Positions 8,103 through 17,462 are shown, numbered from the stretch's first letter. The stretch: 64,000 nt of DNA from Actinospineispora eucalypti (GCA_014208095.1 JACHMT010000002.1:868001-932000); one strand, 5' to 3'. Notes: a model not told the origin generated them from the sequence alone. Program-made: numbers and translations.

Positions 8103-8630
8103 ATGAACAGCGGCCATGCCGGCGTCGACGCCGGCCTGTTGTTGCTCCGCGTGGTGGCCGGGCTCACCCTCGCGGCGCACGGCTACCAGAAGTTCTTCGC
8201 CGGTGGCCGGCTCAGCGGCACCGCGGGCTGGTTCGACAGCATCGGGATGAAACCGGGCCGGCTGCACGCCCTGGCCGCCGGCACCACCGAGCTGGCGGCC
8301 GGCGTGCTGCTCACCCTCGGCCTGCTGACCGCGCTGGCCGGTGCGGCCTTCGTCGCGGTCATGCTGGTGGCCGGGTACACCGTGCACCGGGGGAACGGGT
8401 TCTTCATCGTGCGGTCCGGCTGGGAGTACAACCTGATCCTGGCGCTGATCGGGGCCGCGCTGGGCATCACCGGCCCCGGTGCGTACTCCCTGGACCATGC
8501 GCTCGGCCTGACCCCCATGCTCGCCGGGCTCACCGGCGGCCTCATCTCGGTCGGCGCCGGCCTGCTCGCCGGTATCGGCCAGCTTGCGCTCTTTTACCGG
8601 CCGCCGGCCACCATTCCCGCCGACGGCTGA
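8103..8630 (+). CDS. DoxX-family membrane protein
   Basis: 175 residues with four hydrophobic helices: LLLLRVVAGLTLAAHGYQKFF (the DoxX start, with G-x-Q-K), LAAGTTELAAGVLLTLGLL, AAFVAVMLVAGYTVH and NLILALIGAALGITGPG. DoxX proteins are small quinone/redox-linked membrane proteins of uncertain function. A TAGCCT -10 box (8091-8096) lies 6 nt before the ATG, so the mRNA is probably leaderless. The ferredoxin gene follows 34 bp downstream. Confidence 0.85.
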   Translation: MNSGHAGVDAGLLLLRVVAGLTLAAHGYQKFFAGGRLSGTAGWFDSIGMKPGRLHALAAGTTELAAGVLLTLGLLTALAGAAFVAVMLVAGYTVHRGNGFFIVRSGWEYNLILALIGAALGITGPGAYSLDHALGLTPMLAGLTGGLISVGAGLLAGIGQLALFYRPPATIPADG

Positions 8631-8664
8631 CCCGAATCGACCATTTGACGGAATAAGGGCGTCT

Positions 8665-8856
8665 ATGCGGGCACACATCGACAGCAAGGTTTGCACCGGG
8701 CACGGCATGTGTTACCTGACCGCGCCGGACGTCTTCGTCGACGACGACGAGGGCTACGGCCAGGTCCTCGGTGACGGCCTGGTCGCCCCCGGGCACGAGT
8801 CGGAGGCGGAGACCGGGGCGGCCAGCTGCCCCGAGCGGGCCATCACGCTCAGTTGA
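8665..8856 (+). CDS. Small single-cluster ferredoxin ([3Fe-4S] type)
   Basis: 63 residues starting MRAHIDSKVCTGHGMC. The cluster motif is C-x2-H-x2-C...CP: the middle ligand of a normal CxxCxxC is His here (CTGHGMC, then ASCPERA). This is the layout of actinomycete [3Fe-4S] and His-variant ferredoxins that feed electrons to cytochromes P450. No P450 gene is nearby, so the partner is elsewhere or of another kind. Its last codons overlap the convergent idi gene by 8 bp. Confidence 0.85.
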   Translation: MRAHIDSKVCTGHGMCYLTAPDVFVDDDEGYGQVLGDGLVAPGHESEAETGAASCPERAITLS

Positions 8857-9382
8857 CCACGGCCAGGCGCAGCACGTCGGCCAGCCAGGGGCTGTAGGCG
8901 TACGGGTTGGCCGCCATCGCGGTGCGCAGGTCGGCCACGGAGACCCAGCGACACTCGGACACCTCGTCCGGGTCGGCCGCGCTCACGTCGCCGTTGTACC
9001 GCCCGATCAGCACGTGGTCCCATTCGAACTCCACGCGGCCGCTGGCCTGGTCACCGGACCGGTAGCTGAACGATCCGGCCTCGGTGAGCGCCCCCTCGGG
9101 CGCCACCCCGAGCTCGGCCGACAGCCTCGCCACCGCCTCGGCCGCCACATCGGCGCCCGGCGCCGGGTGACCGCAGCAGGTGTTCGACCAGCGGGAGGCG
9201 AACCGGGTCTTGGTGGCCGCGCGGCGCTGCAGCAGCACCCGGCCGGAGTCGTCCCGCAGCAGCACCGAGAAGGCCCGGTGCAGCCGGCCCGGCTCGGTGT
9301 GGGCCTCGGCAACCGAGCAGGCGCCCACGGCCGCGCCCCGTTCGTCCACCAACTCGACCAGCAGCTGTTCGCGATCAGTCAT
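8849..9382 (-). CDS. idi: Isopentenyl-diphosphate delta-isomerase, type I
   Basis: 177-residue Nudix-fold enzyme interconverting IPP and DMAPP in isoprenoid synthesis. The catalytic Cys motif is SNTCCGHP (family TNTCCSHP), and the acidic side carries the Nudix-like Glu in VEFEWDHVLIG. LHRAFSVLL and RWVSVADL are further family landmarks. Length is normal. It stands alone, convergent with the ferredoxin gene. Confidence 0.93.
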   Translation of the reverse strand: MTDREQLLVELVDERGAAVGACSVAEAHTEPGRLHRAFSVLLRDDSGRVLLQRRAATKTRFASRWSNTCCGHPAPGADVAAEAVARLSAELGVAPEGALTEAGSFSYRSGDQASGRVEFEWDHVLIGRYNGDVSAADPDEVSECRWVSVADLRTAMAANPYAYSPWLADVLRLAVVN

Positions 9383-9559
9383 GTTTCCCTAAACCGAAAG
9401 AATGGGTTCACCGGACATAGGGAATTATCCCCCGGGCGCTATCCCCAGCACAACCCGCACCAAAAAGAATGCAACAAATAGACATCTCGAGAGAATTCGG
9501 ACACTCAACTCCGGCGTATGGCGTCGTATTCTCGCCAACCCACCCTCTAAGGTGTGCGA

Positions 9560-9991
9560 GTGATCCACTCTTGGGCTCCGGACGCGCCCGGCGTACTCGA
9601 GCTGCCGTCCGGGCGCCGCGTTCGAGGCCGTGGCCTGCGCCGGCCGCCACCGGCCGGGCCGGAGCCGACCTTCGCCGTCTACCTGATCGGCCGACCGCCC
9701 GCGCCGGTGGACTGGGAGAGCCGCTGGCTGCGCTGGCCGGACTTCCGGCTGCCCGCCGACCGCGCGCTGGCCGGCGAGCTGTTCCGCGAGGCCTGGCGGC
9801 GGGCGGAGTCGGAGCGGGTGGAGCTGGCCTGCGGCGGCGGCCGGGGCCGCACCGGCACCGCGCTGGCCTGCCTGGCCGTGCTGGACGGGGTGCCGCCCGC
9901 CGAGGCGGTCGGCTTCGTGCGCCGGCACTACGACCGGCACGCCGTGGAGACCCCCTGGCAGAAGCGCTACGTGCGGGGTTTCGCCGGCTGA
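9560..9991 (+). CDS. Protein-tyrosine-phosphatase-like protein
   Basis: About 143 residues. The P-loop is ELACGGGRGRTGTALACLAVL, matching Cx5R-T of tyrosine phosphatases, but the usual His before the Cys is Ala. WPDFRLPAD supplies the likely general-acid Asp. It ends QKRYVRGFAG, typical of short actinomycete PTPs. I chose the GTG at 9560 because TAAGGT lies 6 nt upstream (leaderless pattern); a GTG at 9554 is also possible. Its end overlaps the convergent VOC gene by 25 bp. Confidence 0.72.
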   Translation: MIHSWAPDAPGVLELPSGRRVRGRGLRRPPPAGPEPTFAVYLIGRPPAPVDWESRWLRWPDFRLPADRALAGELFREAWRRAESERVELACGGGRGRTGTALACLAVLDGVPPAEAVGFVRRHYDRHAVETPWQKRYVRGFAG

Positions 9992-10347
9992 TCGGCCCGC
10001 TCGCCCAGGTACACGGTGTTCCCGTCGTGGTCGCGCACCTGCGCCACCCGCTCGCCCCACGGCTGATCGGCCGCTTCCTCGACCACGGTGACCCCCTCGG
10101 CCCGCAGCCGCGCGACGGTCTCGTCACACGAGTCGGTGTAGCACCAGAGGGCGAACCGGTCGCTCGCCGCGGACGCCTCCGGGCTCCGGGCCAGCCCGAT
10201 CGACCCGCCGCCCAGCCGCAGGTTCACGAACTCGAGCGCTCCGTCCTCGGGGAACCGGTAGGCCACCTCCGCGCCGAGCAGCTCGTAGAAGCCGAGCGCC
10301 CGGACCAGATCCGGGGTGGACAGGATCGGGAAGGCCTCATCGATCAT
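9967..10347 (-). CDS. VOC (glyoxalase/bleomycin-resistance) superfamily protein
   Basis: 126 residues, one paired beta-alpha-beta-beta-beta module: FPILSTPDLVRALGFYELLGAEVAYRF, then CDETVARLRAEG and the ending VRDHDGNTVYLGE, whose D-x-x-G-N is the usual terminal metal-site strand. Function unassigned; such proteins are isomerases, dioxygenases or drug-binding proteins. The start overlaps the end of the MHS transporter by 11 bp, so it is probably cotranslated with it. Confidence 0.8.
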   Translation of the reverse strand: MIDEAFPILSTPDLVRALGFYELLGAEVAYRFPEDGALEFVNLRLGGGSIGLARSPEASAASDRFALWCYTDSCDETVARLRAEGVTVVEEAADQPWGERVAQVRDHDGNTVYLGERADQPAKPRT

Positions 10348-11668
10348 CCGCCGAGGCTACCGGGCGGCCCGATTCGAGCGGGCCCAGCAACGAACGGTCG
10401 CGGGTGTCCGGGAGGACGTAGGCGCAGGCCAGCCCGAGCACGCCCAGCGCGGCCATCATCACCCCGATCGCCCAGCTGCCGTAGCTGGCCAGCAGCGCAC
10501 CGGCCAGCACCGGAGGAACCGCGCCGCCCACGATGGTGGCCAGGTTGTAGCAGATGCCGCTGGCCGTGTACCGGCACTCGGTGGGGAACAGCTCCGCGAC
10601 GTAGGCGGCCGCCGGCCCCAGGGTCAGCCCGCCGGCGATCAGCGACAGGCCCAGCATCAGGCCGACCCGGGGCACCCCGCCCGCGTCGATGACCGGGAAC
10701 AGCGCCAGGCTCACCACCACCGCCGCCGCGTTGCCCAGCAGCACCACCCGCCGCCGCCCGGCCCGGTCCGACACCCACGCCCCGAACCCGGTCGCCAGGG
10801 CCAACAGCACCCCGCCGAGCACGCCCAGCCCGAGCATGGTCGGCATGGGCACGCGCAGCACGCCGGTGGCGTAGTTGGTGAGGTAGACCGTACCCAGGTA
10901 GTTCAGCCCGAACGCCGCGCTCAACGCGCCACCGGCCAGCAGAATCGACCGGGAGTGCCCGGCCAGCGCCGTGCGCACCGGCGCGGCGGGCCGGCCACCG
11001 CGCGCGAGCAGCTCGTGGAAGACCGGCGTCTCGGCGATCCGCAGCCGGACGAACAGGCCGACGCCGAGTAGCACCACGCTGACCAGGAACGGCACCCGCC
11101 AGCCCCACTCCAGGAACGCCTCCCGGCTCATCAGCAGGCCGCTGGCCAGGAACGTCGCGCTGCTCAACGCCACCGCCACGCCCGGCCCGAGCTGCGGGTA
11201 CATACCCTGGCGGCCCCGGCGCCCCTCCGGCGCGTACTCCACGGCCAGCAACGCCGCGCCGCCCCACTCGCCACCCACCGCGAGCCCCTGCAGCAGGCGC
11301 AGCCCGACCAGGATCACCGGCGCCGCCACGCCGATGGTCGCCGCGCCGGGCAGCAGCCCGACGCCGAACGTGGCCAGCCCCATCAGGGTCAGCGTGTAGA
11401 TCAACGTCCGCTTGCGGCCCAGCCGGTCGCCGAGATGCCCGAACAGCGCCGAGCCCAGCGGCCGGGCCACGAACGCCACCGCGAACGTGGCCATCGCCGC
11501 GACCGTGCCCGCCGCCGAGCCCAGCGCCGGGAAGAACACCGACGGGAACACCAGCGCCGCGGCCGTGCCGTAGCAGAAGAAGTCGTAGAACTCGATCATC
11601 GTGCCGACGAACGAGGCGGCCGCGACCCGCCGTCGTGTCGGTGTTGTGTCCCCCGTCATCGATGCCAT
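10337..11668 (-). CDS. MHS-family MFS transporter (second)
   Basis: 443 residues, 12 predicted membrane helices. Motifs: AASFVGTMIEFYDFFCYGTAAAL at the start, GHLGDRLGRKRTL in loop 2-3 and VSDRAGRRRVV after helix 8. It resembles the transporter at 3493-4818 in family but is not a recent copy. The start has GAGGGAAG upstream. It faces away from the ABC exporter gene across a 55-bp gap. Substrate unknown. Confidence 0.9.
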   Translation of the reverse strand: MASMTGDTTPTRRRVAAASFVGTMIEFYDFFCYGTAAALVFPSVFFPALGSAAGTVAAMATFAVAFVARPLGSALFGHLGDRLGRKRTLIYTLTLMGLATFGVGLLPGAATIGVAAPVILVGLRLLQGLAVGGEWGGAALLAVEYAPEGRRGRQGMYPQLGPGVAVALSSATFLASGLLMSREAFLEWGWRVPFLVSVVLLGVGLFVRLRIAETPVFHELLARGGRPAAPVRTALAGHSRSILLAGGALSAAFGLNYLGTVYLTNYATGVLRVPMPTMLGLGVLGGVLLALATGFGAWVSDRAGRRRVVLLGNAAAVVVSLALFPVIDAGGVPRVGLMLGLSLIAGGLTLGPAAAYVAELFPTECRYTASGICYNLATIVGGAVPPVLAGALLASYGSWAIGVMMAALGVLGLACAYVLPDTRDRSLLGPLESGRPVASADDR

Positions 11669-11723
11669 CTTCCCTCAGCGAAGCCAGGTTCTTTTGTCGG
11701 TGCCCGCGGGCAGAATCCCCACC

Positions 11724-13712
11724 GTGATAACGTCCGCCGGGCCCGCCGCTCCCACCACCGCCAAGCCACCCGTCGACACCACCGGCCTGATCGGCTCGGA
11801 GGACACCGAGCCGCCACCCTGGGCCAAGATCAACGCCACGGTGGCCGGCGCCCGGTTCAGGCACGTCGCCGGCGCGGTGCCCCGGATGCTCGCCGTGATG
11901 GCCCGCTGGGCCTGGCGCACCGCGCCACGGCTCACCCTTCTCGCGGCGCTGGCCCAACTCGGCTCCGGCGCGGCCACCGCCTTCGGGCTGTTCGCCACGG
12001 CGAGCGTTTTCACCCGGCTCCTGGAGCAGGGTCCGACGCCGGAGCGCCTGGTCGCGGCGCTGCCCGCGCTGGCCTGGGTGGTCGGCGCCTATGCCGCCGG
12101 CGGGTTGCTGACCGCCGCCGTCGGCGCCCTGCAGTCCTCGTTGGCGCCGCTGGTCGAGCGGGCGGCCGCCGACGAGATCTACTCCACCGTGTTGGGCGTC
12201 GAGCTGGTGGCCTTCGACGACCCGGACTTCGTCGAGCTGGTCAACAATGCCACCAACCAGGGGGTGCAACGGCTGCGCATGGCCACCAACACCGCCGGCG
12301 ACCTGATCGCCGCGCTGGTTTCCATGGCCGCCGCACTGATCACCGCGACCCTGCTGCACCCGGTGCTGGGGCCGCTGTTGCTGCTCACCGCGCTGCCCCG
12401 GGGCTGGGCCAACCTGCGAGTGGCCCAGCTGAACTACGAGTGGTTCGTGCGGATGATCTCGCGCAGCCGTCGGTTGGCGGTCACCGGCCGGCTGGTCACC
12501 GACCGGGACGACGCCAGCGAGGTGCGCGCCTGCACCGCCCAGCCCATGCTGCTGGCCGAGCACCGGCGGATCGCCGACTCGCTGGCCGAGGAGGCGGTGG
12601 CGATGGAGCACCGCTACGCGCGGATCCAACTGGCCGGGCGAACGCTGTCCGGGGTCGGCACCGGGATCGCCTACCTCTCCCTCGGGGCGTTGATCTACCT
12701 CGGCGCGCTCCCTCTGGCCCTGGCCGGTGCGGCCGCGCTCGCCCTGCGCACCGCCAACACCGCCGTGGCAACCACGGTGTACGCCAGCAACCGGCTGTAC
12801 GAAGCCAGCCTCTACCACGACATCTTCCAGGCCTGCCTGGCCGAGGCGCGGCGGCACACCCATGTCCCGGCACCCCGGGCCGGGGCCGCCGAGCTGCCCG
12901 CGTGGGGGCCGTCCGTGGTCCAGCTGGCCGGAGTCAGCTTCCGCTATCCGGACAAGCCCGGCCCGGCCGTCGACGACGTGACGCTCACCCTGCGCGCCGG
13001 GCAGGTCATCGCGCTGGTCGGCGAGAACGGCTCCGGCAAGTCCACGCTGGCCAAACTGCTCACCGGGCTCTACCTGCCCGACTCCGGCACAATCACCTGG
13101 GACGGCGTGGACGTGCGCACCTTGGCCGACGCGCAGCGGCACGCCAGGGTCGCCGTGGTCATGCAGGACCCCACGCGCTGGCCGATGACGGCCAGCAACA
13201 ACATCCGCGTCGGCCGCATCGAGACGCCCGACGACGGCGACCGGCGGCTGGCGGACGCCGCCGGCCGGTCCGGCGCGGACAGCGTGCTGCGGGACCTTCC
13301 GGAAGGCCCGGACACCATGCTGTCCCGGCGCTTCCGGTCCGGCCAGGACCTGTCCGGCGGGCAGTGGCAGCGCATCGCCGTGGCCCGTGCGCTGTACCGG
13401 GACGCCCCGCTGGTCGTGGCCGACGAACCCACGGCCGCGTTGGACGCGCGCGCCGAGCACGCGGTGTTCGCCGCGCTGCACCAGCTGCGCGAACCGACCG
13501 GCGCGGTGGGCGACTCGCCGATCGACCGGCACCGGATCACCGTGCTGATCACCCACCGGCTGGCCAACGTGCGACACGCGGACCAGATCGTCGTGCTGGA
13601 CCACGGGCGGGTGGTCGCCACCGGCTCGCACGACGAACTGCTCGGGCGGCCCGGCCCGTACCGGGAGCTCTACACGCTGCAGTCCAGCGCCTACCGGGAG
13701 GCCACCGAATGA
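11724..13712 (+). CDS. ABC exporter, fused membrane and ATPase domains
   Basis: About 662 residues. The N-terminal half has the exporter transmembrane domain (LTLLAALAQLGSGAATAFGLF, then paired helices up to about residue 370). The C-terminal ATPase has Walker A GENGSGKST, signature LSGGQWQRIAVARAL and Walker B LVVADEPTAALDA, plus the H-loop ITHRLAN. It probably works as a homodimer exporting a hydrophobic compound or peptide. I chose the GTG at 11724 because the upstream reading lies in the divergent transporter. The end overlaps the sigma factor gene by 22 bp. Confidence 0.88.
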   Translation: MITSAGPAAPTTAKPPVDTTGLIGSEDTEPPPWAKINATVAGARFRHVAGAVPRMLAVMARWAWRTAPRLTLLAALAQLGSGAATAFGLFATASVFTRLLEQGPTPERLVAALPALAWVVGAYAAGGLLTAAVGALQSSLAPLVERAAADEIYSTVLGVELVAFDDPDFVELVNNATNQGVQRLRMATNTAGDLIAALVSMAAALITATLLHPVLGPLLLLTALPRGWANLRVAQLNYEWFVRMISRSRRLAVTGRLVTDRDDASEVRACTAQPMLLAEHRRIADSLAEEAVAMEHRYARIQLAGRTLSGVGTGIAYLSLGALIYLGALPLALAGAAALALRTANTAVATTVYASNRLYEASLYHDIFQACLAEARRHTHVPAPRAGAAELPAWGPSVVQLAGVSFRYPDKPGPAVDDVTLTLRAGQVIALVGENGSGKSTLAKLLTGLYLPDSGTITWDGVDVRTLADAQRHARVAVVMQDPTRWPMTASNNIRVGRIETPDDGDRRLADAAGRSGADSVLRDLPEGPDTMLSRRFRSGQDLSGGQWQRIAVARALYRDAPLVVADEPTAALDARAEHAVFAALHQLREPTGAVGDSPIDRHRITVLITHRLANVRHADQIVVLDHGRVVATGSHDELLGRPGPYRELYTLQSSAYREATE

Positions 13713-14596
13713 CCGACCACCGGATCGTCCAGCACCGACAGGTCCAGCCGACGCAGCCGGTCCGGATCGGCGATCACCTCGTAGCGGGTGATCCGGTCGT
13801 CCACCACCTCGAAGGTGAGCGCCAGCAACAGCCGCCCGCGCGGCGCCACCAACACCCCGAGCGCGCCGTCCACCAGTGCCGGCTCGGCGAACCGGGACCG
13901 GCGGCCGAGCACCGTGACCTCCTCCGCGACCACCCGGGCGCCGCGGCTCTCCGTCGCCACCCCGGGTGGCAGGGCGAGCGGGTCGGCCCGGCGGACCACG
14001 TCCGGGGCGAGCAGGCCGAGCAGCGCCTCGAGGTCGCCGCCCCGGGCGGCGGTGAGGAACGCCTCCACCACAGAGCGGTGCCGGGCCAGGTCGGCGCCGG
14101 GGCCGGCCGGGCCGCCGCGCACCCGGTGCCGGGCCCGGCTGGCCAGCTTCTTGGTGGTCACCGGGGTGCGCCCGACGATGGGCGCGATCTGGGCGAACGG
14201 CACGGCGAACATGTCGTGCAGCACGAACGCCACCCGCTCGGCGGGCTCCAGCCGGTCCAGCACCACCAGCAGCGCCCGGCCGACCGAGTCGACCAGCACC
14301 GCCTCGCCCTCCGGGCCGTCCCCGTCGTCCCGCGCCCGGTCGGGGAGCTGGTCGACCACCTGCTCCCGCCGCGCCGCGCGGGCCCGCAACATGTCCAGGC
14401 AGACCCGGGACAGCACGGTGCGCAACCAACCGGCCAGGTTCACCACGTCGCCGGTGTCGGCCCGGTGCAGCCGCAGCCAGGTCTCCTGGACGGCGTCCTC
14501 CGCCTCACCGGGTGAGCCCAGCATCCGGTAGGCCACCGCGCGCAGCTCGCCCCGGTGCGCCTCGAACCGCCCGGTCAGCGGGTCATCCTCGCTCAT
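13691..14596 (-). CDS. ECF sigma factor, SigJ/ECF41-like, with SnoaL-like C-terminus
   Basis: 301 residues: sigma region 2 (AYRMLGSPGEAEDAVQETWLRL), region 4 (LEPAERVAFVLHDMFAVPFAQIAPIVGRTPVTTKKLASRAR) and a ~110-residue SnoaL-like extension (RHRSVVEAFLTAARGGDLEALLGLLAPDVV). This is the ECF41 architecture, in which the extension replaces an anti-sigma factor; no anti-sigma gene is adjacent. ECF41 regulators often control a neighbouring carboxymuconolactone decarboxylase or oxidoreductase. Two CMD-like genes lie about 4 kb away (18239-19461). Confidence 0.88.
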   Translation of the reverse strand: MSEDDPLTGRFEAHRGELRAVAYRMLGSPGEAEDAVQETWLRLHRADTGDVVNLAGWLRTVLSRVCLDMLRARAARREQVVDQLPDRARDDGDGPEGEAVLVDSVGRALLVVLDRLEPAERVAFVLHDMFAVPFAQIAPIVGRTPVTTKKLASRARHRVRGGPAGPGADLARHRSVVEAFLTAARGGDLEALLGLLAPDVVRRADPLALPPGVATESRGARVVAEEVTVLGRRSRFAEPALVDGALGVLVAPRGRLLLALTFEVVDDRITRYEVIADPDRLRRLDLSVLDDPVVGHSVASR

Positions 14597-14754
14597 CGGT
14601 CACCTTTCCTCCACGCGCTTCGTCAGCCAGGTGGACAGCCGAGTCGACGATCAACGGGAGGTTCACGGTGAGTGTATTCGGGGTCCGGATGTCCCTGTAG
14701 GAGCGGTAGGGGCCGGTGTTCGCTGTGCGTGCGCGACCTGGCACGCTCCGTCAG

Positions 14755-16398
14755 GTGGCTCCCCAGCTGAACCGGCGGGCGATCCTTCGCGCCGCCGGGG
14801 TTGCCGCCGCCAGCGGCGCGGTGTTCACCACCCTCCCCAGGTTGGCGACCGCCGACCCGGACGGCGACGAGCAGCATGTATTCCGGCACGGCGTGGCCTC
14901 CGGTGATCCGCTGCCGGACCGGGTGGTGCTGTGGACCCGGGTGACGCCCACCGACGACGCCCACCCGGGTTCCGGCCGGGGACCGAGCAGCACGGTGCGC
15001 TGGGAGGTGGCCACCGAGGACGACTTCCGCGAGGTGGTCCGGTCCGGCGAGGTGGAGACCGGCCCGGGCCGTGACCACACCGTCAAGGTGGACGTGTCCG
15101 GGCTGGACCCGGCCACCCGCTACGCCTACCGGTTCCGGCTGGGCGGGGCGACCTCGCCGGTCGGCCGGACCCGCACCGCGCCCGCACACGGCGCGGCGGT
15201 GAACCGGCTGCGGCTGGGCGTGGTCTCCTGCGCCAACTGGCAGGCGGGTTTCTTCGCCGCCTACCGCTACCTGGCCGAGCGGGACGACCTGCACGCCGTG
15301 GTGCACCTCGGCGACTACTTCTACGAGTACGGCAGCCGGCAGTACCCGATGGGCTACGACATCCGCACCCACGAACCGGCCACCGAGACGATCACGCTCA
15401 GCGACTACCGCCGCCGGCACGGCCAGTACAAGACCGACCCGGACCTGCGGGCGCTGCACGCCAAGACCCCGTGGATCTGCATGTGGGACGACCACGAGGT
15501 GGCCAACGACCGGTGGTCGGGCGGCGCGGAGAACCACGACCCGGAGTCCGAGGGCAGCTACGGCGCGCGGCGGGCCGCCGCCTACCGGGCCTACTTCGAG
15601 TGGATGCCGGTGCGCCCGGACGACATCCCGCTGTACCGCCGGCTCCGCTTCGGCACGCTGGCCGACCTGTCCATGCTGGACCTGCGCAGCTACCGATCCA
15701 AGCAGGTCCGGCCGTTCTCCGCCGAGGCGGACGACCCGGGGCGCACCCTCACCGGCCGGGCGCAGTTCGACTGGCTGGCCGACGGCCTGGCCGACTCCAG
15801 TGCCCGGTGGAAGCTGGTCGGCAACCCGGTGATGATCGCTCCCCTGCTGATACCGCCGCTGCCCCGGGAGCAGCTCGGCGCGCTGCTGAACGTGCTCGGG
15901 CTGCCCGCCGAGGGCGGCGTGCTGGCCACCGACCAGTGGGACGGTTACGCGGCCGACCGGCGCCGGCTGCTGTCCACCATCTCCCGGCGGCGGGTGTCCG
16001 ACGTGGTGTTCCTGACCGGGGACATCCACACCTCGTGGGCCAACGACGTGCCGGTGGACGCCGGCAGCTACCCGCTGAGTCCCTCGGTGGCCACCGAGTT
16101 CATCTGCTGCTCGATCACCTCGGACAGCGTGGGTGACCTCCTGCACGCGCCGCCGCGCACCACCTCGCTCGGAGTGGAGACCGCGATCAAGACGCTGAAC
16201 CGGCACGTCCGGTTCGTCGAGCTGGACTCGCACGGCTCGACGGTCCTCACCGTCACGCCCGGCGAGGTCCGGATGGACTGGTACTACCTGGACAACCGCG
16301 CCCGCCGGGACAGCCCCAGCCGGCTGGCCCACTCGCACCGGGTCAGCTCCGGCACCCCGCGAATCGTCGGGCCACCGCTGCCGGTGTCGCTCCCCTAG
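14755..16398 (+). CDS. phoD: Alkaline phosphatase D (PhoD-type), Tat-exported
   Basis: About 547 residues. A short Tat signal opens it (NRRAILRAAGVAAASGAVF). Metallophosphatase motifs follow: VVSCANW, VHLGDYFYEYG, WDDHEVANDRW, and late VVFLTGDIHTSW, which bind the Fe/Ca centre of PhoD enzymes. It should hydrolyse extracellular phosphodiesters and monoesters under phosphate limitation. I prefer the GTG at 14755 because the signal peptide then has normal length; a GTG at 14716 adds 13 residues. It ends against dispersed repeat copy 3, convergent with the GlxA-like gene. Confidence 0.9.
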   Translation: MAPQLNRRAILRAAGVAAASGAVFTTLPRLATADPDGDEQHVFRHGVASGDPLPDRVVLWTRVTPTDDAHPGSGRGPSSTVRWEVATEDDFREVVRSGEVETGPGRDHTVKVDVSGLDPATRYAYRFRLGGATSPVGRTRTAPAHGAAVNRLRLGVVSCANWQAGFFAAYRYLAERDDLHAVVHLGDYFYEYGSRQYPMGYDIRTHEPATETITLSDYRRRHGQYKTDPDLRALHAKTPWICMWDDHEVANDRWSGGAENHDPESEGSYGARRAAAYRAYFEWMPVRPDDIPLYRRLRFGTLADLSMLDLRSYRSKQVRPFSAEADDPGRTLTGRAQFDWLADGLADSSARWKLVGNPVMIAPLLIPPLPREQLGALLNVLGLPAEGGVLATDQWDGYAADRRRLLSTISRRRVSDVVFLTGDIHTSWANDVPVDAGSYPLSPSVATEFICCSITSDSVGDLLHAPPRTTSLGVETAIKTLNRHVRFVELDSHGSTVLTVTPGEVRMDWYYLDNRARRDSPSRLAHSHRVSSGTPRIVGPPLPVSLP

Positions 16399-16404
16399 TG
16401 TCTC

Positions 16405-16454
16405 CCCGCGCGCGCCGAACTGGGCGCACGCTCGGCGAGCGCCTTCGGCGCTAG
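16405..16454 (-). repeat. Two-hairpin dispersed repeat, copy 3
   Basis: Same layout as copy 1. The stop-proximal stem reads AGCGCC-ttc-GGCGCT instead of AGCGCG-ttc-CGCGCT, a compensatory change that preserves pairing. It fills the gap between convergent phoD and the GlxA-like gene, and its CTAG gives the GlxA-like gene its stop. Confidence 0.8.
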
Positions 16455-17389
16455 CTCCGTGCCGCGAAGGTTCGGCGGTAGGCGGTCGGGGTGGTGCCGA
16501 CCAGCCGGCGGAAGTGCAGCCGCAGGTTGGCGGCGGTGCCGAGGCCGCAGCGCTCGGCAATGCGGTCCAGCCCGTGCGCGTCCTCCTCCACCAGTTCCTT
16601 GGCCAGCTCCACCCGGGCACGCAGCAGCCACTGCAGCGGGGTCAGGCCGGTCTCCGCGACGAACCGGCGGGCGAAGGTGCGCTCCGACATGCCGGCGCGC
16701 GCGGCCAGGTCCGGCACGGTGAGCGGCTCGGCCAGCCGGCCCATCGCCCAGGCCCGGGTGGCGGCCAGCGAGCCGCCGTCCGGCGCGGCCAGCGGCGCTT
16801 GGATGTACTGCGCCTGGCCGCCTTCCCGGTGGGGCGCGGCGACCAGCGCCCTGGCGACCTCGTTCGCCGTCCGGGCACCCAGGTCGCGGCGCAGGATGTG
16901 CAGGCACAGGTCGACGCCGGCCGACACGCCGGCCGAGGTCAGCACCGGGCCGTCCTCGACGTAGAGCACGCCGGGGTCCACCCGCACGGCCGGGTAGTCG
17001 GCGGCCAGCGCGGCGGTGTACCACCAGTGCGTCGTGGCCTTCCGCCCGTCCAACACGCCCGCCGCCGCGAGGGCGAACGCACCGGTGCAGATGGAAACCA
17101 GCCGCCGACCGTTCCGGTGCGCCGCGCGGAGTGCGTCGAGCACCGGTTCGGGCGGACGGTGACCGGCCGGTTCGTAACCCGGCACCACCACCGTGTCGGC
17201 ATCGGCCACAGCGGCCAGGTCCGCGCACGGTGCGATGGCGAAACCCGAGTCGGTGCGGACCGCCTCGGTCGGGCCGCACACGGTGAGCCGGTAGGGCAGC
17301 GATCGCTCGCCGAATATCTGCACCGGTATGCCGAGGTCCAGCGGCAGCACCCCGTCCAGCGCGAGCACCGCCACCCGGTGGGCGTCCAT
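16451..17389 (-). CDS. GlxA-family regulator (DJ-1/PfpI domain plus AraC HTH)
   Basis: 312 residues. Residues 1-180 form a DJ-1/PfpI-like amidotransferase fold (VAVLALDGVLPLDLGIPVQIFG, VVVPGYEP, ICTGAFALAAAGVLDGRKATTHW). The C-terminus is an AraC double HTH (LTVPDLAARAGMSERTFARRF, then LDRIAERCGLGTAANLRLHFRR). The Cys in ICTGAF sits at the nucleophile elbow, but in this class the domain is thought to sense ligands rather than act as an enzyme. It faces away from the HD hydrolase gene 73 bp upstream, its likely target. Confidence 0.88.
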   Translation of the reverse strand: MDAHRVAVLALDGVLPLDLGIPVQIFGERSLPYRLTVCGPTEAVRTDSGFAIAPCADLAAVADADTVVVPGYEPAGHRPPEPVLDALRAAHRNGRRLVSICTGAFALAAAGVLDGRKATTHWWYTAALAADYPAVRVDPGVLYVEDGPVLTSAGVSAGVDLCLHILRRDLGARTANEVARALVAAPHREGGQAQYIQAPLAAPDGGSLAATRAWAMGRLAEPLTVPDLAARAGMSERTFARRFVAETGLTPLQWLLRARVELAKELVEEDAHGLDRIAERCGLGTAANLRLHFRRLVGTTPTAYRRTFAARS

Positions 17390-17462
17390 ATGGCGGAAAT
17401 CTACTGGATTACGGCATTTCTGCCACTCGTGCGCCGAGCCCGGCCGGCCCAGGATGATCCGT

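Noticed and set aside
10344-14429. A very long open frame on the minus strand across the MHS transporter, ABC exporter and sigma factor
   Set aside because: Arg/Gly/Pro/Ala-rich without any domain; it is antisense or out-of-frame to well-supported genes, as expected for high-GC DNA.
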